From Corynebacterium otitidis ATCC 51513 (GTDB lineage: Bacteria > Actinomycetota > Actinomycetes > Mycobacteriales > Mycobacteriaceae), in assembly GCF_000296405.1 (NCBI RefSeq), contig NZ_JH815195.1, positions 1 through 34,942 on the forward strand: DNA of 34,942 nt, read 5' to 3'. A program made the translations under genes and the position numbers. The notes under the pieces were generated by a model. The model made no database searches. It saw only the letters and a list, made by a program, of their open reading frames with translations, and was not told the DNA's origin. Below, piece after piece: positions 26,292 to 34,901 of the stretch; positions within the stretch are counted from its first letter, which is position 1; every line of letters starts with the position of its first letter.

Positions 26292-26591
26292 CTAGTTGCC
26301 GACGACGGCGAGCACGTCGCGCGCGGAGAGGATGAGGTAGTCCTCGCCCTCGTACTTGATCTCCGTGCCGCCGTAGCGGGAGAACACGACGGTGTCGCCC
26401 TCCTTGACGTCGACGGGGATGCGGTTGCCCTGGTCGTCGAAGCGGCCCGCGCCCACGGCGAGGACCTTCGCCTCCTGCGGGCGCTCCTTCGCGGAGTCCG
26501 GGATGACGAGCCCGGACGCGGTCTGCGTCTCGGCCTCGAGCACCTGCACGAGGATCCGGTCCTCCAGCGGGGTGATGTTGACGTTAGCCAC
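26292..26591 (-). CDS. groES: Co-chaperonin GroES
   Basis: This 99-residue heptameric lid of the chaperonin has the mobile-loop segment [22 protein letters not shown] and the motif [24 protein letters not shown]. The GTG start at 26591 has GGAGGA six nt upstream. It is the first gene of groES-groEL and has a CIRCE-overlapped promoter. Confidence 0.98.
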   Translation of the reverse strand: MANVNITPLEDRILVQVLEAETQTASGLVIPDSAKERPQEAKVLAVGAGRFDDQGNRIPVDVKEGDTVVFSRYGGTEIKYEGEDYLILSARDVLAVVGN

Positions 26592-26697
26592 GGTCAGTCC
26601 TCCAAAATCGAGCGTTCGATGTTTAAAGATGTGCCGGTTGCTGGGTCTCCAGCACAGCCGTCGTCGCGGGTGAACAACTGTGTGGCGAACAACCTGC

Positions 26698-26731
26698 CTG
26701 GCACTCTACCCCTGCGAGTGCCAGCATTCAA
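26698..26731 (-). promoter_or_regulatory. groES-groEL promoter with overlapping CIRCE operator
   Basis: The inverted repeat CTGGCACTC-N9-GAGTGCCAG (26698-26724) is a close CIRCE match (consensus TTAGCACTC-N9-GAGTGCTAA), the binding site of the heat-shock repressor HrcA. On the minus strand -35 TTGAAT (26726-26731), a 17-nt spacer and -10 TAGAGT (26703-26708) overlap it, so HrcA would block polymerase directly. The 5' UTR would be about 105 nt. Confidence 0.88.
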
Positions 26732-26791
26732 GGATCGGCCGTGCCAGTAAGCCGCGCTGCGGGGCGCGCTGCGCAGGGCAAAACCGCCCGG

Positions 26792-27835
26792 CTAGACGAG
26801 CGGCACCTCGACCGGCAGGGCGGTGTCCGTCGCCGCGCCGAGCCCGGAGGGCTGCCTGCCGCGGGCGATGAGCTGCGCGGCCGCCGCGGCGATCATGAGC
26901 CCGTTGTCGGTGCACAGCGAGGCGCGCGGGATGCGCAGCGCCACCCCGGCCTCGGCGGCGCGCTTTGCGGCGAGCTCCCGGAGCCGCCGGTTGGCGCTCA
27001 CCCCGCCGCCGAGGAGCAGCGTGTCGACGCCGAGCTCCCGGCACGCGTCGACGGCCTTGGCGGTGAGCACGTCGCAGACCGCCTCCTGGAAGGAGGCGCA
27101 CACGTCGGCCACCGCGACGGGCTCGCCGTCGCGCTCGGCGGCCTCGACGTGGCGGGCGACGGCGGTCTTGAGCCCGGAGAAGGAGAAGTCGAAGCGGTGG
27201 CCGCGCTCGCGGTCCTTCGGTCGGGTGAGCGCGCGGGGGAAGGCGATGGCCTTCGGGTCGCCGCCGCGGGCGAGCCGGTCGATATTCGGCCCGCCGGGGT
27301 AGCCGAGGCCGAGGAGGCGGGAGACCTTGTCGTAGGCCTCGCCGGCGGCGTCGTCGAGGGTGGTGCCGAGCTCGCGCATGGGTTCACCCGGCCCGGGCAC
27401 CTCGAGGAGCTGGGTGTGGCCCCCGGAGACGAGCAGCGCGACGGCCCGGCCGAGCGGCTCGCCCTCGAGAGAGGCGACGGCCACGTGCCCGGCCAGGTGG
27501 TTGACGCCGAAGAAGGGCACTCCCCACGCCGCGGCGTAGGCCTTCGCGGCGGACGCGCCGACCAAGAGAGCCCCGGCGAGGCCCGGACCGACGGTCGCGG
27601 CGACCGCGTCGGGGCGCTCGATGCCGGCCTCGTTCAGCGCGCGGCGGACGGTGGGCACGATCTCCTCGAGGTGCGCGCGGGAGGCGATCTCGGGGACGAC
27701 GCCGCCGAAGCGGGCGTGCTGCTCCATCGAGGAGGCCACCTGGTCGGCGCGCTCGACGATCCGGCCGTCCTCCGTGAGCTCGACGATCCCGACGCCGGTC
27801 TCGTCGCAGGAGCTCTCGATGCCGAGGATGATCAC
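26792..27835 (-). CDS. tsaD: tRNA N6-adenosine threonylcarbamoyltransferase TsaD
   Basis: This 347-residue Kae1/Qri7-family protein transfers threonylcarbamoyl to A37 of ANN-decoding tRNAs (t6A). The N-terminal [17 protein letters not shown], the metal-binding HLAGH (His113, His117) and [10 protein letters not shown] are family hallmarks. The GTG start at 27835 follows an AAGAGA-type site. It lies 43 bp after rimI at the end of the tsa cluster, upstream of groES. Confidence 0.97.
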   Translation of the reverse strand: MIILGIESSCDETGVGIVELTEDGRIVERADQVASSMEQHARFGGVVPEIASRAHLEEIVPTVRRALNEAGIERPDAVAATVGPGLAGALLVGASAAKAYAAAWGVPFFGVNHLAGHVAVASLEGEPLGRAVALLVSGGHTQLLEVPGPGEPMRELGTTLDDAAGEAYDKVSRLLGLGYPGGPNIDRLARGGDPKAIAFPRALTRPKDRERGHRFDFSFSGLKTAVARHVEAAERDGEPVAVADVCASFQEAVCDVLTAKAVDACRELGVDTLLLGGGVSANRRLRELAAKRAAEAGVALRIPRASLCTDNGLMIAAAAAQLIARGRQPSGLGAATDTALPVEVPLV

Positions 27836-27878
27836 GTCTCTTTTCGCCCTCTCCGTGTTCTCTCCGAGTGTGTTGTCG

Positions 27879-28346
27879 TCACCGGCCGGCGCGGCCTGCG
27901 GCCTTCCTGGGCCGCATCATGGCCAGCGCGTCGCCCGGCTGATAGTAGCCCTTCAGCAGCCCGGCGGCGCGAAACCCGCGGCGCTCGTAGAGAGCGATCG
28001 CGGCCTCGTTACCGGCGCGCACCTCGAGGGCGACGGGCAGGTTCGCCCCGTCGGCGAGCCCTAAGAGCGCGTCGACGAGCCGCCCGCCGAGGCCCCGGCC
28101 CCGGTGGCCCGGCGCGACGCCGACGGTGAGCAGCCGCGCCGCGGGCTCTATCAGCAGCATCCCGCCCGCGGCGGCGAGCCCGCCGCCGGGCGCGTCCGCC
28201 CCGAGGAAGGTGCAGGCCGGGTCGCGCAGCGCGTCTGCGTATTCATCCTCGTCCCACGGCCCCTCGAGGGGGAAGATCTCCCGGTCGAGGGCCGCGGCGG
28301 CGGCCGCGTCGCCGGGGCGAAGCCTGCGCAGGCGAGGGGTGCTCAC
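27879..28346 (-). CDS. rimI: Ribosomal protein S18-alanine N-acetyltransferase RimI
   Basis: This 155-residue GNAT enzyme is predicted to acetylate the N-terminal Ala of ribosomal protein S18. The acetyl-CoA loop is [21 protein letters not shown], and [18 protein letters not shown] is the family's C-terminal motif. The GTG start overlaps the tsaB stop by 4 nt (GTGA), so translation is coupled. The tsaB-rimI-tsaD order is typical of Actinobacteria. Confidence 0.93.
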   Translation of the reverse strand: MSTPRLRRLRPGDAAAAAALDREIFPLEGPWDEDEYADALRDPACTFLGADAPGGGLAAAGGMLLIEPAARLLTVGVAPGHRGRGLGGRLVDALLGLADGANLPVALEVRAGNEAAIALYERRGFRAAGLLKGYYQPGDALAMMRPRKAAGRAGR

Positions 28347-29005
28347 CGCTCGTCCCCGCCGAGCACCCGCTTGGGCGGCGGCGGGACGGCCGCGTCGGGG
28401 CGGCGCAGGTAGGCGGGCTCAAGGGGGCCGGGCTCGGCGCCGAGGTCCGCGGCGGCGACGAGCCCTTCGGGGGTGAGGGCCGGCTCGAGGCGCGGGAGGT
28501 CGGCGAGCCCACCGCCGAGTAGGGCGGCGAGCCGCTCCTCGCCGGCGACCTTGTCGGCCGCGACGTCGAGCTCAGCGGGCTTGCCCACCCCGGGCCCGGC
28601 GACGCGCAGTCCGCCCTCGTAGAGCGCCCAGTAGACCTCGCGGCGGCGCGCGTCGGTGACGACGAGGACGCGGCCCTCGTCGGGGCCGAGGCCCGCGGCG
28701 ATCGCGTCGTGGGTGAGGGCCTGGTAGACGGGGATCCCGCGCGCCTGGGCGATGGCCGCGGCGGCGGCCATCCCGACCCGCAGGCCGGTGAACGGGCCCG
28801 GGCCGCGGCCGACGACGACGCGCCCCAGGTCGCCGAAGCTTAAGCCCGCCTCGTCGAGGAGCTCCACGACCGCGGGCACGAGGCGCTCGTTGTGGCCCCG
28901 GGCGTCGCTGATCGCCCGCCCCGCCAGCGCCGTCGGGTTCTCGTCGCCCTCGACGAGGCCGACGACGAGGTCGGGGGTGGCGGTGTCGATCGCTAGCGTA
29001 ATCAC
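28343..29005 (-). CDS. tsaB: t6A biosynthesis protein TsaB
   Basis: This 220-residue partner of TsaD is needed for threonylcarbamoyl transfer in the TsaBDE complex. The N terminus LAIDTATPDLVVGL and the segment VVGRGPGPFTGLRVGMAAA are diagnostic. The GTG at 29005 is chosen; a TTG at 29014 is possible. TAGGCT lies 8 nt before the GTG, suggesting an internal leaderless promoter in the operon. It follows the VKOR gene by 31 bp. Confidence 0.93.
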   Translation of the reverse strand: MITLAIDTATPDLVVGLVEGDENPTALAGRAISDARGHNERLVPAVVELLDEAGLSFGDLGRVVVGRGPGPFTGLRVGMAAAAAIAQARGIPVYQALTHDAIAAGLGPDEGRVLVVTDARRREVYWALYEGGLRVAGPGVGKPAELDVAADKVAGEERLAALLGGGLADLPRLEPALTPEGLVAAADLGAEPGPLEPAYLRRPDAAVPPPPKRVLGGDER

Positions 29006-29013
29006 GGCCCCCA

Positions 29014-29019
29014 AGCCTA
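29014..29019 (-). promoter_or_regulatory. Possible internal -10 element before tsaB
   Basis: TAGGCT on the minus strand ends 8 nt before the GTG at 29005, in the gap after the VKOR gene. Confidence 0.35.
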
Positions 29020-29036
29020 CTTAGCCGACGGCGGGG

Positions 29037-29666
29037 CTAGCCGAGGTAGTCGCGGAACGCGAAGAGAATGAGCAGGGCGATGGCCGCGAGCCACGCGACG
29101 GCGATGAGGTGGCGCCACCGGTAGAAGCCGCGCTCGAACGCGCCGCCCGAGCCGTACTCCTTGAGCCCGAAGGCGGCGACGTAGACGAACCCGACGAGCG
29201 AGCAGGCCCACACCGCCATGCAGTAGGGGCACAGCGCCCGGATCGTGAAGAGCGCGTGGTACATGAGCCAGTGGCAGAACAGCGTGGCGAGCATGAGCCC
29301 GCCGGTCGCCGCGGCCCAGAACCAGCCGGCGAACCGCCCGCCGGCGAGCACCGCCGCGCCGATCATGCCCACCAGCGGGAAGCCCAGAAGGCCCAGGATG
29401 GGGTTGGGGAACCCGAAGACCGAGGCCTGCGGGGACTGCATGACGTCCGCGCAGGAGACGAGCGTGTTGATGTCGCAGCTCGTCGTGTAGCCGGGGTCCT
29501 CGGCGAGGTGGAGCTTCTCGACCTGGATGATCGCCGCGCAGAGGGCGCCGATCGCGCCGACGACGATGAGCAGCCACGCCAGGCCCGCGCCCGGCGCGCT
29601 CCCGCGAACGGGGGCGGCGGGCCGCCCGGCGTCGGCGTCGGTGAGTTCTGCTGCGCTGGCGGCCAT
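29037..29666 (-). CDS. Vitamin K epoxide reductase (VKOR) family membrane protein
   Basis: This 209-residue integral membrane oxidoreductase of the bacterial VKOR family re-oxidises a DsbA-like partner with menaquinone and so drives disulfide formation in exported proteins. The loop cysteines are in TTSCDINTLVSCADV (Cys64, Cys72), and the active-site CxxC is ALCPYCMAVW (Cys146, Cys149). About five membrane segments follow a short cytoplasmic N terminus. No fused thioredoxin domain is present, so the partner is encoded elsewhere. The start ATG 29666 has GGGGGAGAGAC upstream. It sits unusually between tsaE and tsaB. Confidence 0.94.
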   Translation of the reverse strand: MAASAAELTDADAGRPAAPVRGSAPGAGLAWLLIVVGAIGALCAAIIQVEKLHLAEDPGYTTSCDINTLVSCADVMQSPQASVFGFPNPILGLLGFPLVGMIGAAVLAGGRFAGWFWAAATGGLMLATLFCHWLMYHALFTIRALCPYCMAVWACSLVGFVYVAAFGLKEYGSGGAFERGFYRWRHLIAVAWLAAIALLILFAFRDYLG

Positions 29667-29774
29667 GTCTCTCCCCCTGTCGCGAGGCGCCGGGCCCCGG
29701 CCGGTACTTCCCCGGGGCCTCGTCGGCGCGTGGCGGGTTGTTTTCCTCATCGTACGACCGGCCCGCGCCCCGGC

Positions 29775-30287
29775 CTAACCGGCCGCGGCGCGCTCATTAT
29801 CCCCGCCGGGGCCGCCGGTGCGCCAGCGCGCGCGGCGTCCCTCCTCGTCGGGGCCGCCGCGCTCGAGGTCGACGACGAGGTGCCGCTCGGCGAGGCGCTC
29901 GACGAGCCCGCCGCCCCACTCGGCGACGACCGCGGAATCCTCGGCGCGGGACTCGAGGTCGAGCGCGTCGAGCTCCCCGATGGGGTCCGCGGCCGCGTCG
30001 GGGTCCTCGCCGAGCAGCCGGTAGGCGTCGACGTGGATGAGGCCCGGGCGGCCCTTAGGTCCGGGGTGCTCGCGGGCGATGATGAACGTCGGGGACGTCA
30101 CCCGGCCGCGCACCCCCATGCCGCGGGCGATGCCCTGGGTGATCGTCGTCTTGCCCGCGCCGAGCGGGCCGCGCAACACGACGAGGTCGCCGGCCTCGAG
30201 CGCTTCGCCGAGCTCCTCGCCGAGCTCCCACGTCGCCTCCGTGTCGGGCAAGAACCGCTCTCCGGCGGCGGGAAACGAGTCCTTCAT
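29775..30287 (-). CDS. tsaE: t6A biosynthesis ATPase TsaE
   Basis: This 170-residue ATPase supports the TsaB-TsaD complex in t6A synthesis. Walker A is GPLGAGKTT (40-48), with TSPTFIIAREH and HVDAYRLLGED as family motifs and VVAEWGGGLVERL near the C-terminal part. The start is ATG at 30287, 8 bp after alr, so the two are cotranscribed. Confidence 0.95.
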   Translation of the reverse strand: MKDSFPAAGERFLPDTEATWELGEELGEALEAGDLVVLRGPLGAGKTTITQGIARGMGVRGRVTSPTFIIAREHPGPKGRPGLIHVDAYRLLGEDPDAAADPIGELDALDLESRAEDSAVVAEWGGGLVERLAERHLVVDLERGGPDEEGRRARWRTGGPGGDNERAAAG

Positions 30288-30295
30288 GGCTCCCC

Positions 30296-31414
30296 TCAGG
30301 CTTTCTCGGTGGGCGCGGTCTCGTGGCGGAAGCGCCCCTTCGGGGCGCAGACGATCTCGTTGGAGATCGTCCCCAGCCTCCTAGCAAGCACGTCGACGGG
30401 GGTGCCGCCCGGCCCGGCGAGCACCGCCTCGTCGCCGGGTGCGACGCCGTGGGGGTTGCCGCCCAGCCACACGACGATCTGGTCCATGCACACCCGGCCG
30501 ACCTGCCGGTAGGCGGTGCCGCGGATGGTGGGGGTGAGAAGCCCCTGCGCGGCGCGCGGCAGCCCGTCGGCATAGCCCACGGGAAGCACCGCGGCAAAGC
30601 CGTCGGCGGGCGCGCGCCACGTCAGCCCGTAGGACACCCCGTCGCCGGCGCGAAGCCGGCGCACGTCGACGACCCGGGCGATAAGGCTGAGCGCCGGCTC
30701 GAGGCGCCCGGCGAGCCTGGGCGGGGCGACGTGCGGCGCCATCGCCTGCAGCCCGTAGGCCGCGATGCCGACGCGCACCATGTCGAGATGCAAATCGGGA
30801 CGGGTGAGCGTCGCCGCCGAGTTCGCCAGGTGGGTGCGCGGCGCCGCCACGCCGAGCGAGCGCACCGTCTCCACCGCGCGGGAAAGGCGCGCCGCCTGCC
30901 GGTCGGTGGCGGGATCGCCCGGGTCGTCGGCGGCCGCGAGGTGGCTCATCACCCCGGTGATCGTCGCGCCTGCGCTCTTAAGGACGCGCACCGCCTCGGG
31001 CAGGTCGTCCTCGGCGATCCCGTTGCGGTGCATGCCGGTCTCGACCTTGAGGCACACCCGAGCGCGCTTCCCCAGCCCGGCGGCCGCGACCGCGCGGGCG
31101 TGCGCGGGCGAGGTCACGGCGAGCTCCACGCCGCGGGCAAGCAGCCCCGCGACCGGCTGGGAGGGCTCCCACAGCCACGCGAGGATCGGGCCTAAAAACC
31201 CGCCGCCGAGCAGCGCCTCGGCCTCCTGCGGGGTCGCCACGCCCACCGCGTCCGCTCCCCCGGCGAGCGCGGCGCGCGCCGCGGTGAGCGCCCCGTGGCC
31301 GTAGCCATCGGCCTTGACCGCGACGAGCAGCCCCGCCGGGGCGACGAACTCCTTGAGAAGCGCGCAGTTGCGCTCGATCGCGCCGGGGTCGACGCGCGCG
31401 GTGAGAACGTCCAT
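30296..31414 (-). CDS. alr: Alanine racemase Alr
   Basis: This 372-residue PLP enzyme interconverts L- and D-alanine for peptidoglycan. The PLP lysine is in VAVKADGYGHG (Lys34), and the catalytic Tyr of the C-terminal domain is in GDGVSYGLTW (Tyr262). The ATG at 31414 starts MDVLTARVDP; a CACAAT eight nt upstream could be a weak -10. It stands 35 bp after glmS. An NAD(P)HX epimerase gene often lies between the two in relatives but is missing here. Confidence 0.97.
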   Translation of the reverse strand: MDVLTARVDPGAIERNCALLKEFVAPAGLLVAVKADGYGHGALTAARAALAGGADAVGVATPQEAEALLGGGFLGPILAWLWEPSQPVAGLLARGVELAVTSPAHARAVAAAGLGKRARVCLKVETGMHRNGIAEDDLPEAVRVLKSAGATITGVMSHLAAADDPGDPATDRQAARLSRAVETVRSLGVAAPRTHLANSAATLTRPDLHLDMVRVGIAAYGLQAMAPHVAPPRLAGRLEPALSLIARVVDVRRLRAGDGVSYGLTWRAPADGFAAVLPVGYADGLPRAAQGLLTPTIRGTAYRQVGRVCMDQIVVWLGGNPHGVAPGDEAVLAGPGGTPVDVLARRLGTISNEIVCAPKGRFRHETAPTEKA

Positions 31415-31449
31415 GGCCCGCCATTGTGCCACGGGCCGGGACCGCGGTC

Positions 31450-33318
31450 TTACTCGACGGTGACGGACTTCGCGAGGTTGCGCGGCTTGTCGATGTCCTC
31501 GTTGCCGCACTGCTCGGCGATGAACGCCGCGAGGTACTGCAGCGGCACCGTCGCGAGCAGCGGCTGCATGATCGTCGAGGTCTTCGGCAGCCTGATGAGC
31601 CAGTTGGCGTACGGCTCGACGGCGGTGTCGCCCTCCTCGGCGATGACGATGGTCTTCGCGCCGCGCGCCCGGATCTCCTGGATGTTGGAGACGATCTTCG
31701 AGTGCAGCGTCTTCACCCCGCGGGGGCTCGGCACGATGACGACGACCGGGAGGCCATCCTCGATAAGAGCGATGGGCCCGTGCTTGAGCTCGCCTGCGGG
31801 GAAGCCCTCGGCGTGGATATAGGCGAGCTCCTTGAGCTTCAGCGCGCCCTCCAACGCCACGGGGAAGCCCACCCCGCGGCCGAGGAAGAGCATCGTGCGG
31901 ATCGCGCCGAGCGCCGAGGCGATGCGCTCCGACTCGTCGCCGACGGTCTCAAGCAGCCGCTCGAGCAGCGCCGGGATCTCCTCTAAGGTGTCCCAGATCT
32001 CGGCGATCTCCTCGGGGTACTTCGTGCCCTTCGCCTGCGCGAGCGCCAGGCCGATGATGTAGTTCGCCGCGACCTGCGCGAGGAACGCCTTCGTCGAGGC
32101 GACGCCGATCTCCGGGCCGGCGTGCGTGTAGAGCACCGCGTCGGCCTCGCGGGGGATCTGCGAGCCGTTGGTGTTGCACACCGCGAGCACCTTCGCGCCC
32201 TGTGCGGAGGCGTGGCGGGCCGCCTCGAGCGTGTCGGCGGTCTCGCCCGACTGGGACACCGCCACCACCAGCGTGCGCGAGTCCACGACCGGGGAGCGGT
32301 AGCGGAACTCGCTGGCGACCTCGATCTGCACGGGGATGCGCACCCAGTGCTCGATCGCGTACTTCGCGAGCAGCCCCGAGTGGTACGCGCTGCCGCACGC
32401 GACGACGAAGATCTGGTCGATGCCGCGCAGCTCCTCCTCCGAGAGGTGGTCCTCGTCGAGGATCACCCTCCCATCGGAGAAGTGCCCGGCGAGCGTGTCG
32501 CGGATCGCGGCCGGCTGCTCGTTGATCTCCTTCATCATGAACGACGAGTAGCCGCCCTTCTCCGCGGCCTCGAGGTCCCAGTCGATGGTAAACGGCCGCC
32601 CCTCGGCGGGCTCCCCGTCGAACGTCGTGATCTCGTAGCCGTCGCGGGTGATCTCCACGACGCTGTCCGGGCCCAGCTCCACCGCGTCCTTGGTGAACTC
32701 GATGAACGCCGCGATGTCCGAGCCTAGGAACATCTCCCCGTCGCCCACGCCGATGATCAGCGGCGTGGAGCGCCTCGCCGCGACGATCCGGTCCGGGTAG
32801 TCGGCGTGCGCGAACAGGATCGTGAACGCGCCCTCTAAGCGGCGCAGCACGGCGTGCGCGGCCGCCGGGAAGTCGCCCTTGTGCTCGCCGCGGGTGTACT
32901 CGAGCTCCACGAGGTGCGCGGTGACCTCGGAGTCGGTATCCGACTCCAGCTCGATGCCGGCGGCCTCGACCTCGTCGCGCAGCGCGGCGAAGTTCTCGAT
33001 GATGCCGTTGTGGACGATCGCGGCCTTACCGTCGAAGGACAGGTGCGGGTGGGCGTTGTGGTCCGTGGGCCGGCCGTGCGTCGCCCAGCGGGTGTGCCCG
33101 ATCGCGGCGGTGCCGGTGAACTCCTCGGCGCCGATCTCCTCGATCTTGTCCTCCAGGTTCGCGAGCTTGCCCGCCCGCTTGACGGCCTTGATCGAGCCGC
33201 CGCCGTCGACGACCGCGATGCCCGCCGAGTCGTAACCGCGATACTCCATGCGGCGCAGCCCCTCGAGCCCCACCGTGAGGCTCGAGCGGCCGCCGACGTA
33301 TCCGATGATTCCACACAT
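31450..33318 (-). CDS. glmS: Glutamine-fructose-6-phosphate aminotransferase (isomerising) GlmS
   Basis: This 622-residue cytoplasmic enzyme makes glucosamine-6-phosphate from fructose-6-phosphate and glutamine, the entry to UDP-GlcNAc. The N-terminal nucleophile is Cys2 (MCGIIGYVG), followed by the Ntn amidotransferase domain. Two SIS domains follow, with VVAVSQSGETADT and GRGVGFPVALEGALKLKE, and it ends in PRNLAKSVTVE. The ATG at 33318 is fixed by Cys2. TAGAGT seven nt upstream suggests a leaderless mRNA, so no glmS ribozyme is expected and none is seen. Confidence 0.98.
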   Translation of the reverse strand: MCGIIGYVGGRSSLTVGLEGLRRMEYRGYDSAGIAVVDGGGSIKAVKRAGKLANLEDKIEEIGAEEFTGTAAIGHTRWATHGRPTDHNAHPHLSFDGKAAIVHNGIIENFAALRDEVEAAGIELESDTDSEVTAHLVELEYTRGEHKGDFPAAAHAVLRRLEGAFTILFAHADYPDRIVAARRSTPLIIGVGDGEMFLGSDIAAFIEFTKDAVELGPDSVVEITRDGYEITTFDGEPAEGRPFTIDWDLEAAEKGGYSSFMMKEINEQPAAIRDTLAGHFSDGRVILDEDHLSEEELRGIDQIFVVACGSAYHSGLLAKYAIEHWVRIPVQIEVASEFRYRSPVVDSRTLVVAVSQSGETADTLEAARHASAQGAKVLAVCNTNGSQIPREADAVLYTHAGPEIGVASTKAFLAQVAANYIIGLALAQAKGTKYPEEIAEIWDTLEEIPALLERLLETVGDESERIASALGAIRTMLFLGRGVGFPVALEGALKLKELAYIHAEGFPAGELKHGPIALIEDGLPVVVIVPSPRGVKTLHSKIVSNIQEIRARGAKTIVIAEEGDTAVEPYANWLIRLPKTSTIMQPLLATVPLQYLAAFIAEQCGNEDIDKPRNLAKSVTVE

Positions 33319-33325
33319 GGCGCTC

Positions 33326-33331
33326 ACTCTA
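33326..33331 (-). promoter_or_regulatory. -10 element for leaderless glmS transcript
   Basis: TAGAGT on the minus strand ends 7 nt before the glmS ATG, with no ribosome binding site. Confidence 0.5.
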
Positions 33332-33406
33332 ATGGATGGAAACCCGCGCCCCGCCCCGCCCGGCCCCGCTCCCCGGCGCGCCCCGGGGGCCGGCGCCACC
33401 AAGCGG

Positions 33407-33450
33407 TAGTATCCTCGCCCCGAACGCGCCGGCCGCGCCCGGCCGGCGCG
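33407..33450 (+). promoter_or_regulatory. -10 element and 5'-UTR hairpin of the EIIA-like gene
   Basis: TAGTAT (33407-33412) is a likely -10. The roughly 68-nt leader contains a 10-bp perfect stem CGCGCCGGCC/GGCCGGCGCG (33425-33434 and 33441-33450). The AAGGGGG ribosome binding site follows at about 33477. Confidence 0.45.
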
Positions 33451-33487
33451 CCCGACCCGAACCGCGACAGATAAGCAAGGGGGCCCG

Positions 33488-33949
33488 GTGACCGTCGCGC
33501 TTAGCCCCGTGCGCGGGGCCGTCGTCGCCCAGCCCGAGATCCCCGACTCGCTGCTTCGCGGCGGCGAGGTGGGCGCCGGGCTCGCCGTGCGGCCCACCGC
33601 CGCCGGCGCGACCCGCGTCGTCGCGCCGCTCGAGGGCACGCTGCTGCGCGCCCGCCCCGACCAGCTCGTCATCCGCACCCCCGAGGGCCGCGGCCTGTGG
33701 CTCGGCGTCGGGGTCGGCGCGGAGCGCCTCGCAGGCTACGCGGCGCTGTGCCACCGCGGCCCCGGCGAGCAGGTCGGCGCGGGAGACACGCTCGTCTCCG
33801 TCGACTTCCGCGCCCTTGCCGAGGCTGGCGCGGAGCCGCTGTGCCCCGTTTTGCTGCTCGACGCGCGGCCCGAGGCCATCGAGCTCCTCGCAGAGCCGGG
33901 CGACGCCCTCGAGCCCGGCGACGCACTGTTTCGCACCACCGGAAGATAG
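33488..33949 (+). CDS. Degenerate PTS EIIA(Glc)-like domain protein
   Basis: This 153-residue protein aligns along its length with EIIA(Glc)/Crr: SPVRGAVVAQPEIPD, VGAGLAVRP, VVAPLEGTLLRA, VGAGDTLVSVDF and LCPVLLLDA match its beta-barrel core. Both active-site histidines are missing. By hand alignment the E. coli His75 position is Asp58 and the phosphorylated His90 position is Gly73 (LWLGVGVG in place of LFVHFGID). It cannot carry phosphate in the normal way and may be a regulatory or structural relic. The GTG start has AAGGGGG upstream. It is divergent from glmS. Confidence 0.75.
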   Translation: MTVALSPVRGAVVAQPEIPDSLLRGGEVGAGLAVRPTAAGATRVVAPLEGTLLRARPDQLVIRTPEGRGLWLGVGVGAERLAGYAALCHRGPGEQVGAGDTLVSVDFRALAEAGAEPLCPVLLLDARPEAIELLAEPGDALEPGDALFRTTGR

Positions 33950-34002
33950 GACCACTCCCCCGCCGCGGCGGGATCCCCTCGGCCGCGGCGCGCGGGCGCG
34001 AC

Positions 34003-34008
34003 TATCCT
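34003..34008 (+). promoter_or_regulatory. -10 element for leaderless hydrolase-like gene
   Basis: TATCCT ends 7 nt before the GTG at 34016. Confidence 0.45.
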
Positions 34009-34015
34009 ATGGGGC

Positions 34016-34876
34016 GTGTCTGCGAACCTGAAGAAGTCTCTAGCGGCCCTGTCCAAGCACGGACCCTACCGGGTGCTCTCCGGGGACCTCGCCTACGCGG
34101 GGGTTCCCGGGCGCCTCTACACGCCGGAGGAGGGCAGCGGCATCCCCGGCGTCGCGTTCGCACACGCGTGGCTGAAGAAATCCAAGGCCTACGACTCGAC
34201 GCTGCGCCACCTCGCCAGCTGGGGCATCGCCGTCGCCGCGCCGGACACCGAGTCCGGCTTCAACCCGAGCCACCGCGGGTTCTCCGCGGACCTCGACTCC
34301 GCGCTGCAGATCCTCGGCGGGGTGCGCCTCGGCAACGGCAACGTCACCGTCTCCCCCACCCGGCTCGGCGTCGTGGGCCACGGGATGGGCGCCGGCTGCG
34401 CGATCCTCACCGCACAGAACTACCACCGCGTCAAGGCGGTCGTCGCGGCGTTCCCGTCGGTGACGTCCCCGTCGTGCGAGTACGCCGCCCGCGGCGTCGA
34501 CACGCCCGGGCTCGTCATCGGCAGCGGCAAGAAGCAGCTCGTCGCGCAGGGCTACCCCGCCACCGTCGCGAAGAACTACGGCGGCCCGGTCGTCTACCGG
34601 GAGATGGACAAGGCCGACCACGAGTCCTTCTCCGAGGACACGCTCTTCAAGCTCGCGTTCGGGCTCGGCGGGCCGCAGCGCTCCGCCCGGGAGACCGAGC
34701 GCGGGCTTATCACCGGCTTCCTCCTCCACCAGCTCGGCGAGCAGAAACGCTACGCCGCGTTCTCCGACCCGGAGGCCACCGCGAAGGGCGTGACCTCGCT
34801 TAGCGGCGAGGAACTCGAGAAGAAGGCCGAGGAGGAGGACCCGCGCCACCTCCCCGACGAGCTGCCCTCCGCCTAA
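34016..34876 (+). CDS. Alpha/beta-hydrolase (dienelactone hydrolase-like) protein lacking the nucleophile Ser
   Basis: This 286-residue protein has the alpha/beta-hydrolase layout: PGVAFAHAWLKKS (oxyanion region), ASWGIAVAAPDTESGF, the nucleophile elbow LGVVGHGMGAGCAIL (GHGMG 121-125), VKAVVAAFPS, TPGLVIGSG and a late His in KADHESF. The elbow carries Gly where the catalytic Ser or Cys normally stands, so ordinary hydrolysis is unlikely. A charged C-terminal tail (EELEKKAEEEDPRHLPDE) follows. No signal peptide is seen. It is 66 bp downstream of the EIIA-like gene, but apparently has its own leaderless promoter. Confidence 0.75.
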   Translation: MSANLKKSLAALSKHGPYRVLSGDLAYAGVPGRLYTPEEGSGIPGVAFAHAWLKKSKAYDSTLRHLASWGIAVAAPDTESGFNPSHRGFSADLDSALQILGGVRLGNGNVTVSPTRLGVVGHGMGAGCAILTAQNYHRVKAVVAAFPSVTSPSCEYAARGVDTPGLVIGSGKKQLVAQGYPATVAKNYGGPVVYREMDKADHESFSEDTLFKLAFGLGGPQRSARETERGLITGFLLHQLGEQKRYAAFSDPEATAKGVTSLSGEELEKKAEEEDPRHLPDELPSA

Positions 34877-34901
34877 CACCGGGCGCCGAGGCTCTTATCT
34901 T

